In this document: positions 1-13,800 of the stretch, piece after piece | How the letters are laid out: every line of letters begins with the position of its first letter | Position numbering within the stretch: the first letter of the stretch is position 1 | Source: Mugil cephalus | Lineage: Eukaryota; Chordata; Actinopteri; Mugiliformes; Mugilidae | Assembly: GCF_022458985.1 (NCBI RefSeq) | Contig: NC_061777.1 | Span: forward strand, 14,411,668-14,475,667 | Direction: 5' to 3' | DNA: 64,000 nucleotides | Notes under the pieces: generated by a model | Told to the model about the DNA's origin: nothing | Seen by the model: only the letters and a program-made list of their open reading frames with translations | The model's database searches: none | Position numbers and translations under genes: made by a program

Positions 1-146
1 CCTCCAGTTTTCAAAGCATGTTGATGTTTTTGAGAGCTTGCTCATATCCGTGGTCTTAAATGTCACTTCTGCCTTTTCTACCTCGGAGAGGAAGCAATCA
101 TTTCCTGCAGATTGTGCTTTTAAACTGTGCTAATGGGTGCGCTTGA

Positions 147-2677
<2,531 letters not shown>

Positions 2678-2900
2678 ATGTACACTGCCCCCCTGTGGTC
2701 AGTCCCGGGATCACACTTGTACAAATTCTCACCAGATTCCACATTTTTAGGACTTTGTGCTTCTTTCATGTGTTCCTCCTTTTTGTATGATTTTTTTTTT
2801 TTTTTTTCCTCGGAGACAGCATGTAGCCGCTTGGTTTGCCCTGGCTTTGATGTGGGTGGGGTAAGGGGATGTTAAGAGTGGAAGAAGAGTGACTGCAGAT

Positions 2901-2936
<36 letters not shown>

Positions 2937-3160
2937 TTCCGATGGGGTGGGGGGGTGGGGAGGGTGGCATTTATTGAGTGGCCTCATTCTCAGTATATCA
3001 CAACCAACATGAATGGCTATAGTGACGGGATTCTATGCTAGACTTGGAAAGAAAAGAAAAAAAAAACATATTGCTAATGACTTTTTTTTTTTTTTTTTTT
3101 TAATAAACAGTAGCATATAATGTATTACAAATTTGTCAAGGTTATGTTGTTGAAAATAAA
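2678..3160 (+). promoter_or_regulatory. vcp: vcp 3' UTR with poly(A) signals
   Basis: This stretch downstream of the vcp stop is U-rich. Two canonical AATAAA hexamers occur on the plus strand, at 3102-3107 and 3155-3160, so cleavage probably falls near 3120-3185. It includes T runs at about 2790-2807, 2903-2935 and 3082-3101. No other coding signal is seen. Transcript ends are inferred, not observed. Confidence 0.55.
2903..2935. repeat. Poly(T) tract of 33 bases
   Basis: An uninterrupted run of 33 T lies inside the presumed vcp 3' UTR, followed by a G-rich stretch. It could be a mononucleotide microsatellite or the trace of a poly(A)-tailed insertion in the minus orientation. No flanking element body was recognised. 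Length is likely to vary between individuals and may be inexact in the assembly. Confidence 0.85.
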
Positions 3161-3202
3161 ATCTCACAAAATGAAAGTGTTACCAGCCTGTTTTACAGCT
3201 TA

Positions 3203-3676
3203 TTTATTGACACAGTTTGTACATCTTGTCAGATTTAGATCTTACAAAGGTAAAAGGAAAAATATGAATTTTAGTTGTAGTTAAAGACAATAACACAATG
3301 GCATTCAGTATTGGGGGGAATGTAAATGTGTAACGGTTTTATACTTTCCATTTTAATTTGACAAAGCGTGGGTTGAATGACAAGCTTGTGTTGTATATGA
3401 TCCAAGCCCTTATCGGTGTGTAGAATTTTTTTTTTTTTTTTTTTTTTTAAAACATGACACCCGTGTTGTCTTCAGTTGATTATTTGTGTGCAGATGTGTA
3501 TCCAGGAGCACTTGCAGGACAGTGAACACATGTGGGCACTATCTGTGACAGTGTCACATGCCTGACAGGCACTTCTCCTACTCACCACAGAGTGTCACTC
3601 TGGGCGTGACAGGACCGTTAATGCAATGGACACCGGTCATTCATTCCAATCATATTTCAGATTTATTCATTTTATT
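3203..3676 (-). promoter_or_regulatory. akr1a1: akr1a1 candidate poly(A) signals
   Basis: Reading the minus strand downstream of the akr1a1 stop, AATAAA hexamers (TTTATT on +) occur at 3671-3676, 3662-3667 and 3203-3208. The first two would give a 3' UTR under about 120 bases. The last would bring the transcript end to within about 50 bases of the vcp poly(A) signals. Which is used cannot be told from sequence. Confidence 0.45.
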
Positions 3677-3753
3677 TTGTAAATTAATTAATTTTTTTTT
3701 TAGCGCATGTGACAACCCATGTTCAAAATGTAAATTTTGCAGCCTCTGTACAC

Positions 3754-6509
3754 TTAGTAAGGATCGTGGAAAGGGAAATGAGGATGTCCGGCGTCTCGCC
3801 ACACCCTCTCGCCGTCCCTCTGCAGAAAGAAAAACTAATTAGTCGTTCACGGCAATGACAGATTATACTTTAGCAGTTTGTGCAGCAGTGAATAACTTCA
3901 CCCAGCTGACCTGAGACACCTCACTGTACCACAGACAAACTGTGAAATACAAAACTGACATTTAAGCCTTCCCCAGAGGGAGTCCACTGCAGTTAATGTT
4001 TTGGACTGAGGTGGCAGTTATATAAATATATATAGATGTAAGAAACTTGAGCTCAGCGTGCCGTCTGTGGGTAAGAGGCGCGAGGTGTCATAAAGTCGTG
4101 ACTCACCTCGACTGTTGGGACGATGAAGCGCTTGTTGCGGTTGAAGGATTCGATCAGCTTCATGTCGTCGTGGGACAAAGAAAAGTCAAACACCTTTACG
4201 TTCTGCTGGATCCTGGAGGGCGTCACACTTTTGGGGATACACACTACACCCCTCTGAATGTGCCACCTGTGGACGTCACACAGTATGATGAGGTTTCACC
4301 TCATGTGCGTTTGCAGAAATTTAATTTGTGGGGCTTCTCGTCTCACCTGAGTATAACCTGGGCGGGTGTTTTCTGGTATCTCTGGGCGATGGCTCCCAGT
4401 CGAGGGTCCTGCAGCAGGCTTGGTTCATCGGGAGACGCCCAGGGTCTGTCTCCGCTGCCCAGAGGACTGTAAGCTGTCACACACACTGACACGGACCTGC
4501 AGCGGAGGGATCCTTACTGTTAGTGCGGTAGATAATCACTCAGAAAACCAAAATTGGCATCGGACAGACCTGCAGTGTGACAGGAGATCTGTTTGAGACA
4601 AATAAGGATGGCATTCCACCTGTGGCACAAAGGGGCAGACGATAAGTTTTATGCGCTATCTAAAATTTAATAAAATGATTAACTGTCTGAATAACGTACC
4701 TGGTTTACCACAGGTTTGTGTCTGGCCATGCTGATGATGTCATCAGTCTGTCTGGCGTTGAAGTTGGACAGTCCTATAGCCTTGACCAGGCCTTTGTCTA
4801 CGAGGCTCTCCATGGCCTTCCAAGTATCTCTGTAGTGCGTGTCAGAGTAGCAAATACTTCCATCTTCTCGCCGAGGCATCAGCTCGCCCCCCCTCCTGAA
4901 ACATCCAAGTGATATTCTAACTTCACGCCGATCCCAAGCTGTATCATAACATCTAGGTGAATACAGAATGATGCCACTGAGTGTGTTGCTGCTCACTGAA
5001 ACGCCATGGGCCAGTGCATGAGGTAGAGGTCCAAGTAGGAGAGACCCAGATGGGCCAGACTGGCTTTGCAGGCGTCTTCCACATCCTCTGGGTCGTGCTT
5101 GGTGTTCCACAGCTTGGAAGTCACGAACACCTCTTCACGGAGCAGAGCCTGGGGCGCAAAGATTAACGAGGACACAAACCACTGATTGTTTATTGGGAAA
5201 CACTCGGGACAATCTGGTAGTTTAAAAGCTAAATTCATTAATATGTCACCCGACCCCGTCCTGCAACTCCACAGACTGTGACAGTCTGGACTTAGCTCTA
5301 GCCTCCAGTTTCTGGTTTACAAATGGTTTTATACAAAGTTTTATCATGTGTCAGCATTGTCACATGTTGGCATTGAGTTAACAATGCTGAACTGTCTAAA
5401 TAAAGCAGTTTGAAGCTGGAGCTTTACATAATATCACATGGTCCAGCGGATGACATTTATTCAGCCCGCATTGTCATTATTCTTATTATGTTATTATTCT
5501 GAGCACTTTAAGCATCATTTCAGTTGGTTGTCAGGGACAAGTAGTTGGACCTTGAGACTTCCTGTCAAATTCATTTTTTTTAATAAAAAGGCTGGCAAAA
5601 GGTTTTGAGACAGGATTTTAAAAAAGGATAAGACGTCTTTAAAAATGTTCAATATATAGCCTCTGCAGTTGCAAAACAACTGACAATCCAGCGCATAGGT
5701 CTTCAAGAGGGGGTCCGTGACCCCTAGGGGGTACATGGGGGTACTTAGGGGGGTTGCGAAATCTTTGGTTGATTAAACATTCTATATATTTTTTAATTTT
5801 TCCCCACAAATTTACATTTAAAAAAAAACACACCAACACACATTAATACGACTCTAACAATTTTTTGTAAAGGGATAAATGGAGGCAGAAGACATTATCT
5901 TTCAATCAACACTTCACTCACAGGAGCTGTCTCACTAGACCTGTCAATCTAAGCCTCCTGTGCACAGTAGGCCCCGCCCCCATCGCTGCTGAGCCAATCA
6001 CGAAGCTGCTTACTACACGCTGATCGGCACTCTACCGTTGCATGTTTGAAATAAAAAAAATTATTTAAATAGCTTATCATTGAATGCAAGATGATGATAA
6101 TAATGTATATTTATAAATAGCACTAGGCCTTTGGCCTGAAAAACGTTGAAGACCCCCGAGCTAGTGGACTAAACTGCCCTTGCCTTGAGACTTTTTTCTT
6201 ATTTTCTCACCTTCCCAGGTCCGACCCAGAGAGAAAGAGCCTCTCCGACCTCCTGTTCATTGCCGTAAGCAGCAGCACAGTCGATGTGTCTGTAACCACA
6301 CTCCAAAGCGGTCAGCACCGCCTGCTTCACCTGAGAACACACGGTCACAATGTGTTGTTTTTATTATGTAACCATCTCCAAAGACATAAGAAAGACAGGG
6401 CTTAACCAAAAAAAAAAAAAAAAACTACCTGTCCTGAGGCACTCTTCCATGTGCCAAGTCCAACCACTGGCATCCTCTGCCCTGTCGTGAGGGTCACAAA
6501 CTTGTTCAT
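3754..6509 (-). CDS. akr1a1: Aldo-keto reductase 1A1 (NADPH-dependent aldehyde reductase)
   Basis: Cytosolic NADPH-dependent reductase of aldehydes such as glucuronate and aliphatic or aromatic aldehydes; AKR1A1 also reduces S-nitroso-CoA. Coding exons on the minus strand, 5' to 3': 6429-6509 (ATG at 6507-6509), 6211-6330, 4997-5148, 4700-4895, 4570-4619, 4347-4496, 4107-4266 and 3754-3819 (stop TAA 3754-3756). These join in phase to 975 nt, 324 aa, against 325 in human. The catalytic tetrad is present as D44, Y49 ([13 protein letters not shown]), K79 (TSKLWNTK) and H112 (LMHWP). IPKSVTPSR near the C-terminus is the family cofactor-binding signature. The short last exon encodes a conserved tail ending [10 protein letters not shown]. 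The largest intron (5149-6210) carries a hAT-like repeat. Teleosts can have two akr1a1 copies, and I cannot say which this is. Confidence 0.95.
5697..6158. mobile_element. hAT-like non-autonomous DNA element (candidate)
   Basis: Sits in the third akr1a1 intron on the transcribed strand. The left edge begins GGTCTTCAAGAGGGGGTCCG and the right edge ends ACGTTGAAGACCCCC. The terminal GGTCTTCAA/TTGAAGACC pair forms an imperfect inverted repeat, a pattern familiar from short fish hAT elements. The interior is non-coding, with an AT-rich part and a GC-rich part. I could not define a clear 8-bp target duplication, so the edges and superfamily are tentative. Confidence 0.5.
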
Positions 6510-7555
6510 ATTCCAACTCTGGGTACCTGATGGAGAAAAGACTGAGGACTGAGCAGTGCATGAGGTGAGCTCTTGTAGACCTAAACCTAGACCCAGTCAT
6601 CGTGACTAAGTCCTAATACTCTGTTACTGATTATATCTCACATCTGAATTCATTAACTCTCCCTCGTTACAGCGGAGCTTGTGTCCTCTTTTATGCAAAC
6701 TCTTATGCAAAGCAGTAGAAATCACAGAGAAAATATCACTTGGTGACCTACTTTTTTTGATGTTTTTTCCCCCTCTGAGCTGAAAAGAGTGATTTCAATG
6801 GAAATATAAACCCTCTGTGAATCTCCAAATTTTTTGCCAGAAATGGCTGATGCAGCTGTATGCATTTGTGTCATGGTGTGTAGCTACTGGAGCAGATCTC
6901 AGGCAGTTTCCCCGTGGTTTACTAATTGCCTTCAGTGCCAAGACCATGTGAGACACTTTGTTGATCAGTCGCTGTAGATGTGTCACATGATCTGAGTCTC
7001 TTAATGCAGATCACCTGCCCCTAATCTCAACATAAAACATAGTGCAGATGACATATTTTTTACTGAATTTCTGTTCATACCTGGGGTCGCTCTGGTAGAT
7101 GATCAGGGCCAGTGATCAGCTGAGGGTTGTGTCACCACTTTAGCCTGAATTTAGGTCAAAGTCTGTCTTGATTTGTTTATCTCTAACTCATTCTGAGAGG
7201 AAGTATCCAAATTCCACATGGAGGCTAACTGGAGGCTAAACACTGATAATGGATCCATTTTTGTGTGTATGTGCACATTACTCCTCCTATTTAAGGCCTT
7301 ATTCTTGCTTTGATCTTACTCACATTTAAACAAAAACAAACAAAAAAAAAATGGTTACTGATACGTCTGAATATATTATCATAAACAGTTATCGGGTTAT
7401 GATCAGATGTATGCAGAGAATGAACACTGGTGGAAGAAGCACTCAGATGTTTTACATAAATAGTACTAGTCATACAAATATGACCAACAAGATATATTTG
7501 GCTCTTCATGAGATGACAAATAAAACAGTATAATAATAATAATATATAATAATGC
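6510..7555. other. akr1a1 upstream region with probable non-coding 5' exon
   Basis: On the minus strand a good acceptor (TTTTCTCCATCAG) ends just above 6526, giving a 17-base leader before the ATG at 6507-6509. A donor (CCCAG followed by gtatga) lies at 7081/7080. A non-coding first exon of akr1a1 running from 7081 towards about 7140 or beyond is therefore likely, with a 5' UTR intron of about 550 bases. The rest of the stretch is AT-rich and I see no other gene. The exon's outer end and the promoter position are not determined. Confidence 0.45.
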
Positions 7556-7881
7556 ATTGTTCTTGTATAGCGCCTTGTCATAGACACTCAAAGCGCTTTT
7601 ACAATTGAACACATTATTCATTCACTCACTCAGTCACCCCCTGGTGGTTGCAAACTACCACTACAGTCAGGCTGAATCGTGGCTGCCAATCCGCGCCTAC
7701 GGCTTCTCCGACCACCACCAACACCACTCACTCGCAATCATACACCAGTGGAGTTCACACTGGGAGCAAGGTGGGTTAAGTGTCTCGCCTAAGGACACAA
7801 CGGACAGACTAGGGGTTGGGCGGAACAGCCAACCTCTCAGTTATTGGACAGCAGCTCTACCTCCTGAGCTACTGCCACCCC
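7556..7881 (-). repeat. tRNA-related SINE-like interspersed repeat
   Basis: This block has the character of a dispersed fish repeat: TATAGCGCCTT...CAAAGCGCTTT near the left, TGGCTGCCAATCCGCGCC and a GGGTTAAGTGTCTCGCCTAAGG segment in the middle, and a right end CTCTACCTCCTGAGCTACTG. Read on the minus strand, that right end resembles a tRNA-derived A-box (GTAGCTCAGGAGGTAGAG). This suggests a tRNA-headed SINE or a composite in minus orientation. A short (AATAAT) tract precedes it. The family name is not assigned. Confidence 0.6.
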
Positions 7882-10285
7882 ATTTGTATTCATTATTTAA
7901 TTTCTAAGAAAATATTGCATAATTTTCCCTTTTGTGCTAAAAGAAGTTTGTCACAACTATATAAAATCTCCAAAGTAACTGTGGCTCTTGGGTAGATGTA
8001 TTGAAGTAGAAGTAGAATAGAAGAAGAACTGTATTGTACAATGAGCCCCAGTCAAGGTCATGTTTCAGAGTAGGAGTGTTTATCTATTGTTGCTTCTTTC
8101 ATGATATAATAATACACGCAGTTATTAAGAGTATTACTTATATCATTGTTACACATGCTCAGACCAAACTTGTGTTCATCATCAGACCCATCTTGGAAGG
8201 ATGTGATGTAGAAGGATGTGAAGAATCCGGTGACTCACTTCCATGCACACGTCATACGCTGAATAAGACTGAAAACTGTGACTCTGGCGTGCGTGTAAAC
8301 ACACTAACACACTCATCGGCGCAGATCGTGCCACAGTCTTGCGCGATGCAGCTGTCAATTCTTAGAGCACAAACTCGAGTGACACAAACTGCGAACTTCA
8401 CACGTTTGGTTTATTTTGTTTTCATCTCAAAAAGTTCATAAATATTGTCAAATGCACATAAGCAGTGACGGTGAGACGTTCAGCAGCGGCGCATGTGCGG
8501 CCTCGGCTGTCGCCACAGTCCGGCGTCCCTTGAGGCTCTGAGAGGCAGGACGATCACACACTCAGACAAGTCATTCAAGTCTCCCCCATCATCTCATACT
8601 TTTGTCGGTATCTTTTACAACAAAGAAGTGCATTCGTCGTCCGCGAGTCATTCAAACGTTTCCCTGTACACGTAATATACATGACCTGCTATGGCTGTCT
8701 GCGTAATCCATACTCATACATACAGTACATCTCGTCATTGTTGTAAATACAGTAGGAAGAGCTGAAGAGAGTTTTCAGAGACCCCTGCAGCTGAGACAGA
8801 GAACAGCTGCTACAATATTACAAACCTGTTTCCTAAACAGGGGCTTCTACTTGCAGTATAGTATGTAAAAGTCAGATGCACACGTGTCACACAGGACAGA
8901 AGCAGTTATCAAATCGCAAACTGAATACTCGTTTAAACCAAAAAGTAGACGCCAGTGCGGTCTATTTTTGGCCCCGCTCACAGTAGCACCAAGACATGGC
9001 CTTCAAATGCCACAAGAGAAAGCAGAGAATTCACAACAAAGCTGGGTTTTCCAGAGGAACTGTTTTCTGTGAATTTGAGATTCATTCTTACGGTCCTCTA
9101 GGAAATCCAGCCGGTACTTGTTTGGCACTTTTCAGGGATGCATTGGCAAAAAAAATCATCAGTCTTGTATCAAATTTCTCCCTAAGAATGTTCTTTCTTT
9201 CTTACTTACATACATACATACAGTACTGACTTTGCTTATTTACCGTTTTTTCTCACATTACCAGCTCTAATGGTAACGTCTAACACAGCATAGGACATTG
9301 CCTTGCACTCATCATGGCTGTTTGTATTACAGTGTGTCCTGTGTGTGTGTGTGTGTGTGTGTTCACATATGTGGTATGACACTGCGCTAAGGCACCTAAA
9401 TATTCCTCAGATCCTGAGCCAGGCTGTTCAGTTGAGAGCAGCCACACAGCTCAGAAGGGAAAGCACCCATAATATGAGCAGATTGTAATGTCCAAGCTTA
9501 CACTGCTGTTAAAGTATGTGATTGTCATTCCCAGATTTTCCAATGCAACGGTTACGCTAATAATATTTGGAGTGATGCGAGGCTTTAAGAACGCACACAT
9601 CAACTTATTTTAGAGGAGACGGATCACATTAAACGGCCTAAAAACTTTAAGCACAATGCTTTATTGGACTGAAAGCATGAGAAAATCAGGTGTTGGGGAA
9701 GAGTTACGGTAAAACCAGGGTTTGCCCACACTAAAGCTGCTGGTACACTCAAGGTAAAAATAAAGAATCCTATTTTTAACCACATTGCAAAAAAAAAAAA
9801 AAAAGAGAAATCCTAGGAAAAAAAAAAACCCAAAACGTTTCCTTTAAAAAATATCCCACGCTTCATCCTATCACAAAAAGACGAGGATCAGAGAGCTGGA
9901 CAGCATATAAAACCACTGGTAAATCTGTAAAAAACAGTTAAGAAAAGAAGTTCGGGTAAAAGCCACAGTCGTGCTGAATCCATCCTCAGCACCGTTCCGC
10001 TGCTCAGGTGCTTGCGTGTGTGCTTGGGCAAAAAAAACAACAAAAAAAAAAACAACAACAAAACAAACATGAATAAATTACATCCTTAACCTGCCATTCA
10101 TGTTGACACTCTTCCTCAATCCTCCCACTGTGAAGTCACTACAAACCACAGCTTATGTTTTGTGCTGTGTGCGGTGAAACAGGACATTTGGGGGGGGGGT
10201 AACTATAATATAAGAGGGTGGATGAAAGTTTTTTCTGTGTACAGTCTGGAGTGTGTTTTGGTTATAGGGTTAGAGGTGTGTCTTC
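7882..10285. other. dnajb5 3' UTR and flanking intergenic DNA
   Basis: No coding sequence is supported here. Minus-strand AATAAA hexamers (TTTATT on +) at 9660-9665 and 8410-8415 are candidate poly(A) signals for dnajb5, giving 3' UTRs of about 0.6 or 1.9 kb. A (GT)11 microsatellite lies at 9341-9362, and short poly(A) runs at about 9788-9804 and 10040-10051. The small open frames near 8034-8441 and 8884-9229 have no recognisable protein character. Confidence 0.4.
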
Positions 10286-10825
10286 CTACGACTGGGGTAG
10301 GTGCTGTCTGATAATCTCTCTGGACTGAGGAGGGATCCTGTCAGGAAAACGGACAGAAAACTCCACAATGAGGTCACCGCGCTGTGACGGGTTCTTCGGG
10401 AAAGGCAGGCCTTCCCCTCTGAGTCGCTTCACCGTCCCTGGCTTGATGATGTCGTGACAGGGCAGGGAGATAACCCGGTTTTCCAGTGTGGGGATGCTAA
10501 CTGTGCAGCCACACAATGCCTGGAGAGGAGAGGAGATTGAGAGGGTTAATATTCTCAGAAGGAATGAAATGCCAGAGCCATGACTATCTCGGTGACTTCA
10601 TGTTTCCATGAAGTAAAACCTGAAGTTTATCTTTCCCAACTATGCAACACTGGGCAATTTTTGTCGTGTTTTCTGTGTGTGTTCATTTTGTGTGTGTGTG
10701 TGTGTTTAAGAGAAAGAGGCAAAAGTGTGTCTCCCTGACAAACCATTTATCACTGATTACAGCACTGTGGAGTCTAGAGAGTGGCAGTGGAACAGAAAAT
10801 ATGACTTGGCAGTGGAAAAGTTTTC

Positions 10826-10864
<39 letters not shown>

Positions 10865-13800
10865 ATAAGTGTGTCAGCATTGGAGGGGCTACACATTGCA
10901 CAGGGAACTAATTTTAGCAACGTTCTCATAGCTGGGGCTAATGAAGTGAGGCAGGAATCGGCTGAGCTCGTAAATAGTTGGAGGGCTTGTCAGATCCCTA
11001 CATACATACACACACACACACATATATTAACAGACACACAGACAGCCTCACCACCTTATCACAACGCCTGACGAATCCAGTCTAGTATAGAGAGTGGTAA
11101 ACTAAACACAGAGACCTGTGGTTATCACGAATTCTCAGGCCTTCCAGTGAATATCGTTCAGCAGAAAAGTCGTTGAATGAACATATGTGCAAAGAACAAA
11201 CCTTTTCTTATATAATGCATTTTGTGGAAACTGTGAAAATGCACATATAACAAAGTGAGTGAATAAATGTGGTAAAGGTGTGGGAGGAAGAAGGTGGAGA
11301 GTCATGGCTTTAAATTCACAAGGGCTCTAGGTCAAAAGAGTAAAAGACAGAGAGGTAAACCATAAAATAACCCAGGGATAAAAGACAACACTAACTTTTT
11401 ATCTTCAAAAATCATTAAAGGCTTTAATGGCCTGACTAATGACCATAGTTATATGTCTCTTGTTTCCCGTTGGTTCTTTTGTTGTATTCTCTAGTAAAGA
11501 AAGAGGAAACTACCCAAAAAGTACTTTAAAAGATTATACTAGTATAGTTGTTACCCAGTGCTGCTGTTTAATAATTAATAATACTGGTCACAGTGTCACA
11601 GAGCGACAATGTTAGACTCTGGGGGTCTAAGACAAAGATGTACATACTAATTATATGTGTATGTAAGTGTCCAAGCCAATCTTACTGAACATAGGCGGTG
11701 AAATTAACTAGTAAAATCTGCCACAGTGAAGTTCGAATGGGGCCCTCAGGAAGGTTATGGAGTGTTTTTGATGCGTCATAAGTTAAAGGGGTTTTACGGT
11801 TGTCACTACATATCAAAATATATCAAAATGTAACCATTTCGAGGCACATTTTCTATGAGGCCACAAACTATTTCTTGGTTTGCCTTTTCTGGCAGTGCAT
11901 CCCTGGACTCCACATCCAGCAATTTGTGCTAAATGCTACAGTCATCATGCTGATGGTACATAAATCCGTGGTCATCATAGTTCAGCTTGTTACTATTTGC
12001 TAAATATCAACACAAGGTACAGCTGAGACTGATGAACATGTCTTTAGTGCTGGTATTTGTCCAAAAACCACAATAGTGGGCAAATAGAAATCTCAATTTC
12101 GCTATCATGACACAAGATGAAGGGTAATATCATCTGGGCACCAGTAAGGAATGTAAAAAAAAAAACTCCTACATGATTCGTTTTAAGTCAACCAGCCACT
12201 CATGATGTAATTGTAATTTTGCCTGCATTGGCACATGATTAACCTCTAAGACCCCATCCATGTTATTACTTGGCCAGTGTAGTATTAAGATTTCAGGGGG
12301 ATTTTCTCATCTCGTCTGGTGTACTTTTTTTTTTTTTTTTTTAAAGAATCAACGTACACGTCGACAGTTGAAGTTCGGTCAAGCGGAGCAGCTGCTTCGG
12401 AGGCCAGACAGAGTTTTCCAGCCATGACATCAACGTCCTTTTACCCCCTACATACATTAAAGGGTGATTTACCCTATGACTGTAATGGAGAGTAGTGGCT
12501 CATCCTCTTAGAACAGTCCCATTGACTAACACAAGTCTCACAGAGACAGGTTGCCATGACGCTCGACACACACTGCCAGCTGATCCGAGGGCCCACTGAT
12601 TGCATAAGCCTCAGCTCAGACAACAAGGCTATAGAAACTGAAACAAATACAAACATATACACATACACTATAAGAATTGTAAGACAACTGTCCAGACTTG
12701 CAATCATTTGCTAGAGTTTCTAACCATTACCATTGATGTCATTGGTGTGAGGACCAGCTAAAAGTGTCCTCATAATCCAAAGAGTCCTCATGAACCTGTG
12801 GACTGTCTTTAGTCACGGTCCTCCCTGAATACTTTTTGCTAATGCTACACTTAGCACGGTATGTTTCTTTGAATATGGGCTATGCTGGGCTATTGACTCA
12901 TGCTAGGAACAGACAACTGCCATAAACTGCAGAAGCATCATTTAAACTACAAACAGCTGCACAGATCCTGATATAGGTTTGTTTCTGGGAAATTGGCGTG
13001 TCAAGCTTGAGCTAAACTCTCTAATTGCCTCTGACTGCTGTGACAGTGAAGACAGTGGGGCTGCAAGTTGCCTCGAGCGGCGTCTCCTGGGAGTTTAGAG
13101 CATGGTCAAATGAGCTTGGCCGAACCAAACTAAGCTGCGCATCAAGGCACAAAAAAGAAAACTAAGCAGCCAAATGACAATAACAAGGTAACGGTATCTG
13201 TATTTTTAAGTATTTTTAGTTATTTTACCTTCCAACTGTTTTTGTATATGGAGAAGGAACCAACCCTCTTCTTGGTTGGACTACATTATCTATAGTTGCA
13301 TTGCATAATATTTGCAACATTATGTGTGTCAGGTTGTCTTGTGTACATCATGCATTCGCCTCTGTCTTGGATTTTCACTGCAGCGCTTAGCATCTTCAGG
13401 AAAGCGGCGGTGGAATATGAGCTCTTATTTGCTTTGGATACAAAATCATCTGACCCACTTCCCTAATATTCTCCAGATACCTCCCACCCCGACCACGTCT
13501 CCACTTCACTCCCCCATCTCGTCTTGAGCTGCGTCAGACTTAAGTCTCTTATCTGGCTGCTGTAAAAGCAGAGGGTTTTAGCTGTAGGAGCTCTGCAGTG
13601 CAAACTTAATTACTGTGCAGGTTTGATCAAGTACCACCTCCCGCTTAATGTGACTCAACAGACTCTAATGTGCTCTCATTAACTAGCCTTCGTAGCGTCG
13701 CTGTGTTCCAGTGCATTACTTCTGTGGTGATTTGTGAGTCAGTGCTGCTTTTATACTGAAAACTCTTCAAAATTGGCTCGAGTCGAGTATAAAAAAAAAT

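Noticed and set aside
8034-8441. 135-residue open frame on the plus strand downstream of dnajb5
   Set aside because: It has no recognisable domain or splice-linked partner, its composition is typical of random AT-rich DNA, and it overlaps the presumed dnajb5 3' UTR on the opposite strand.
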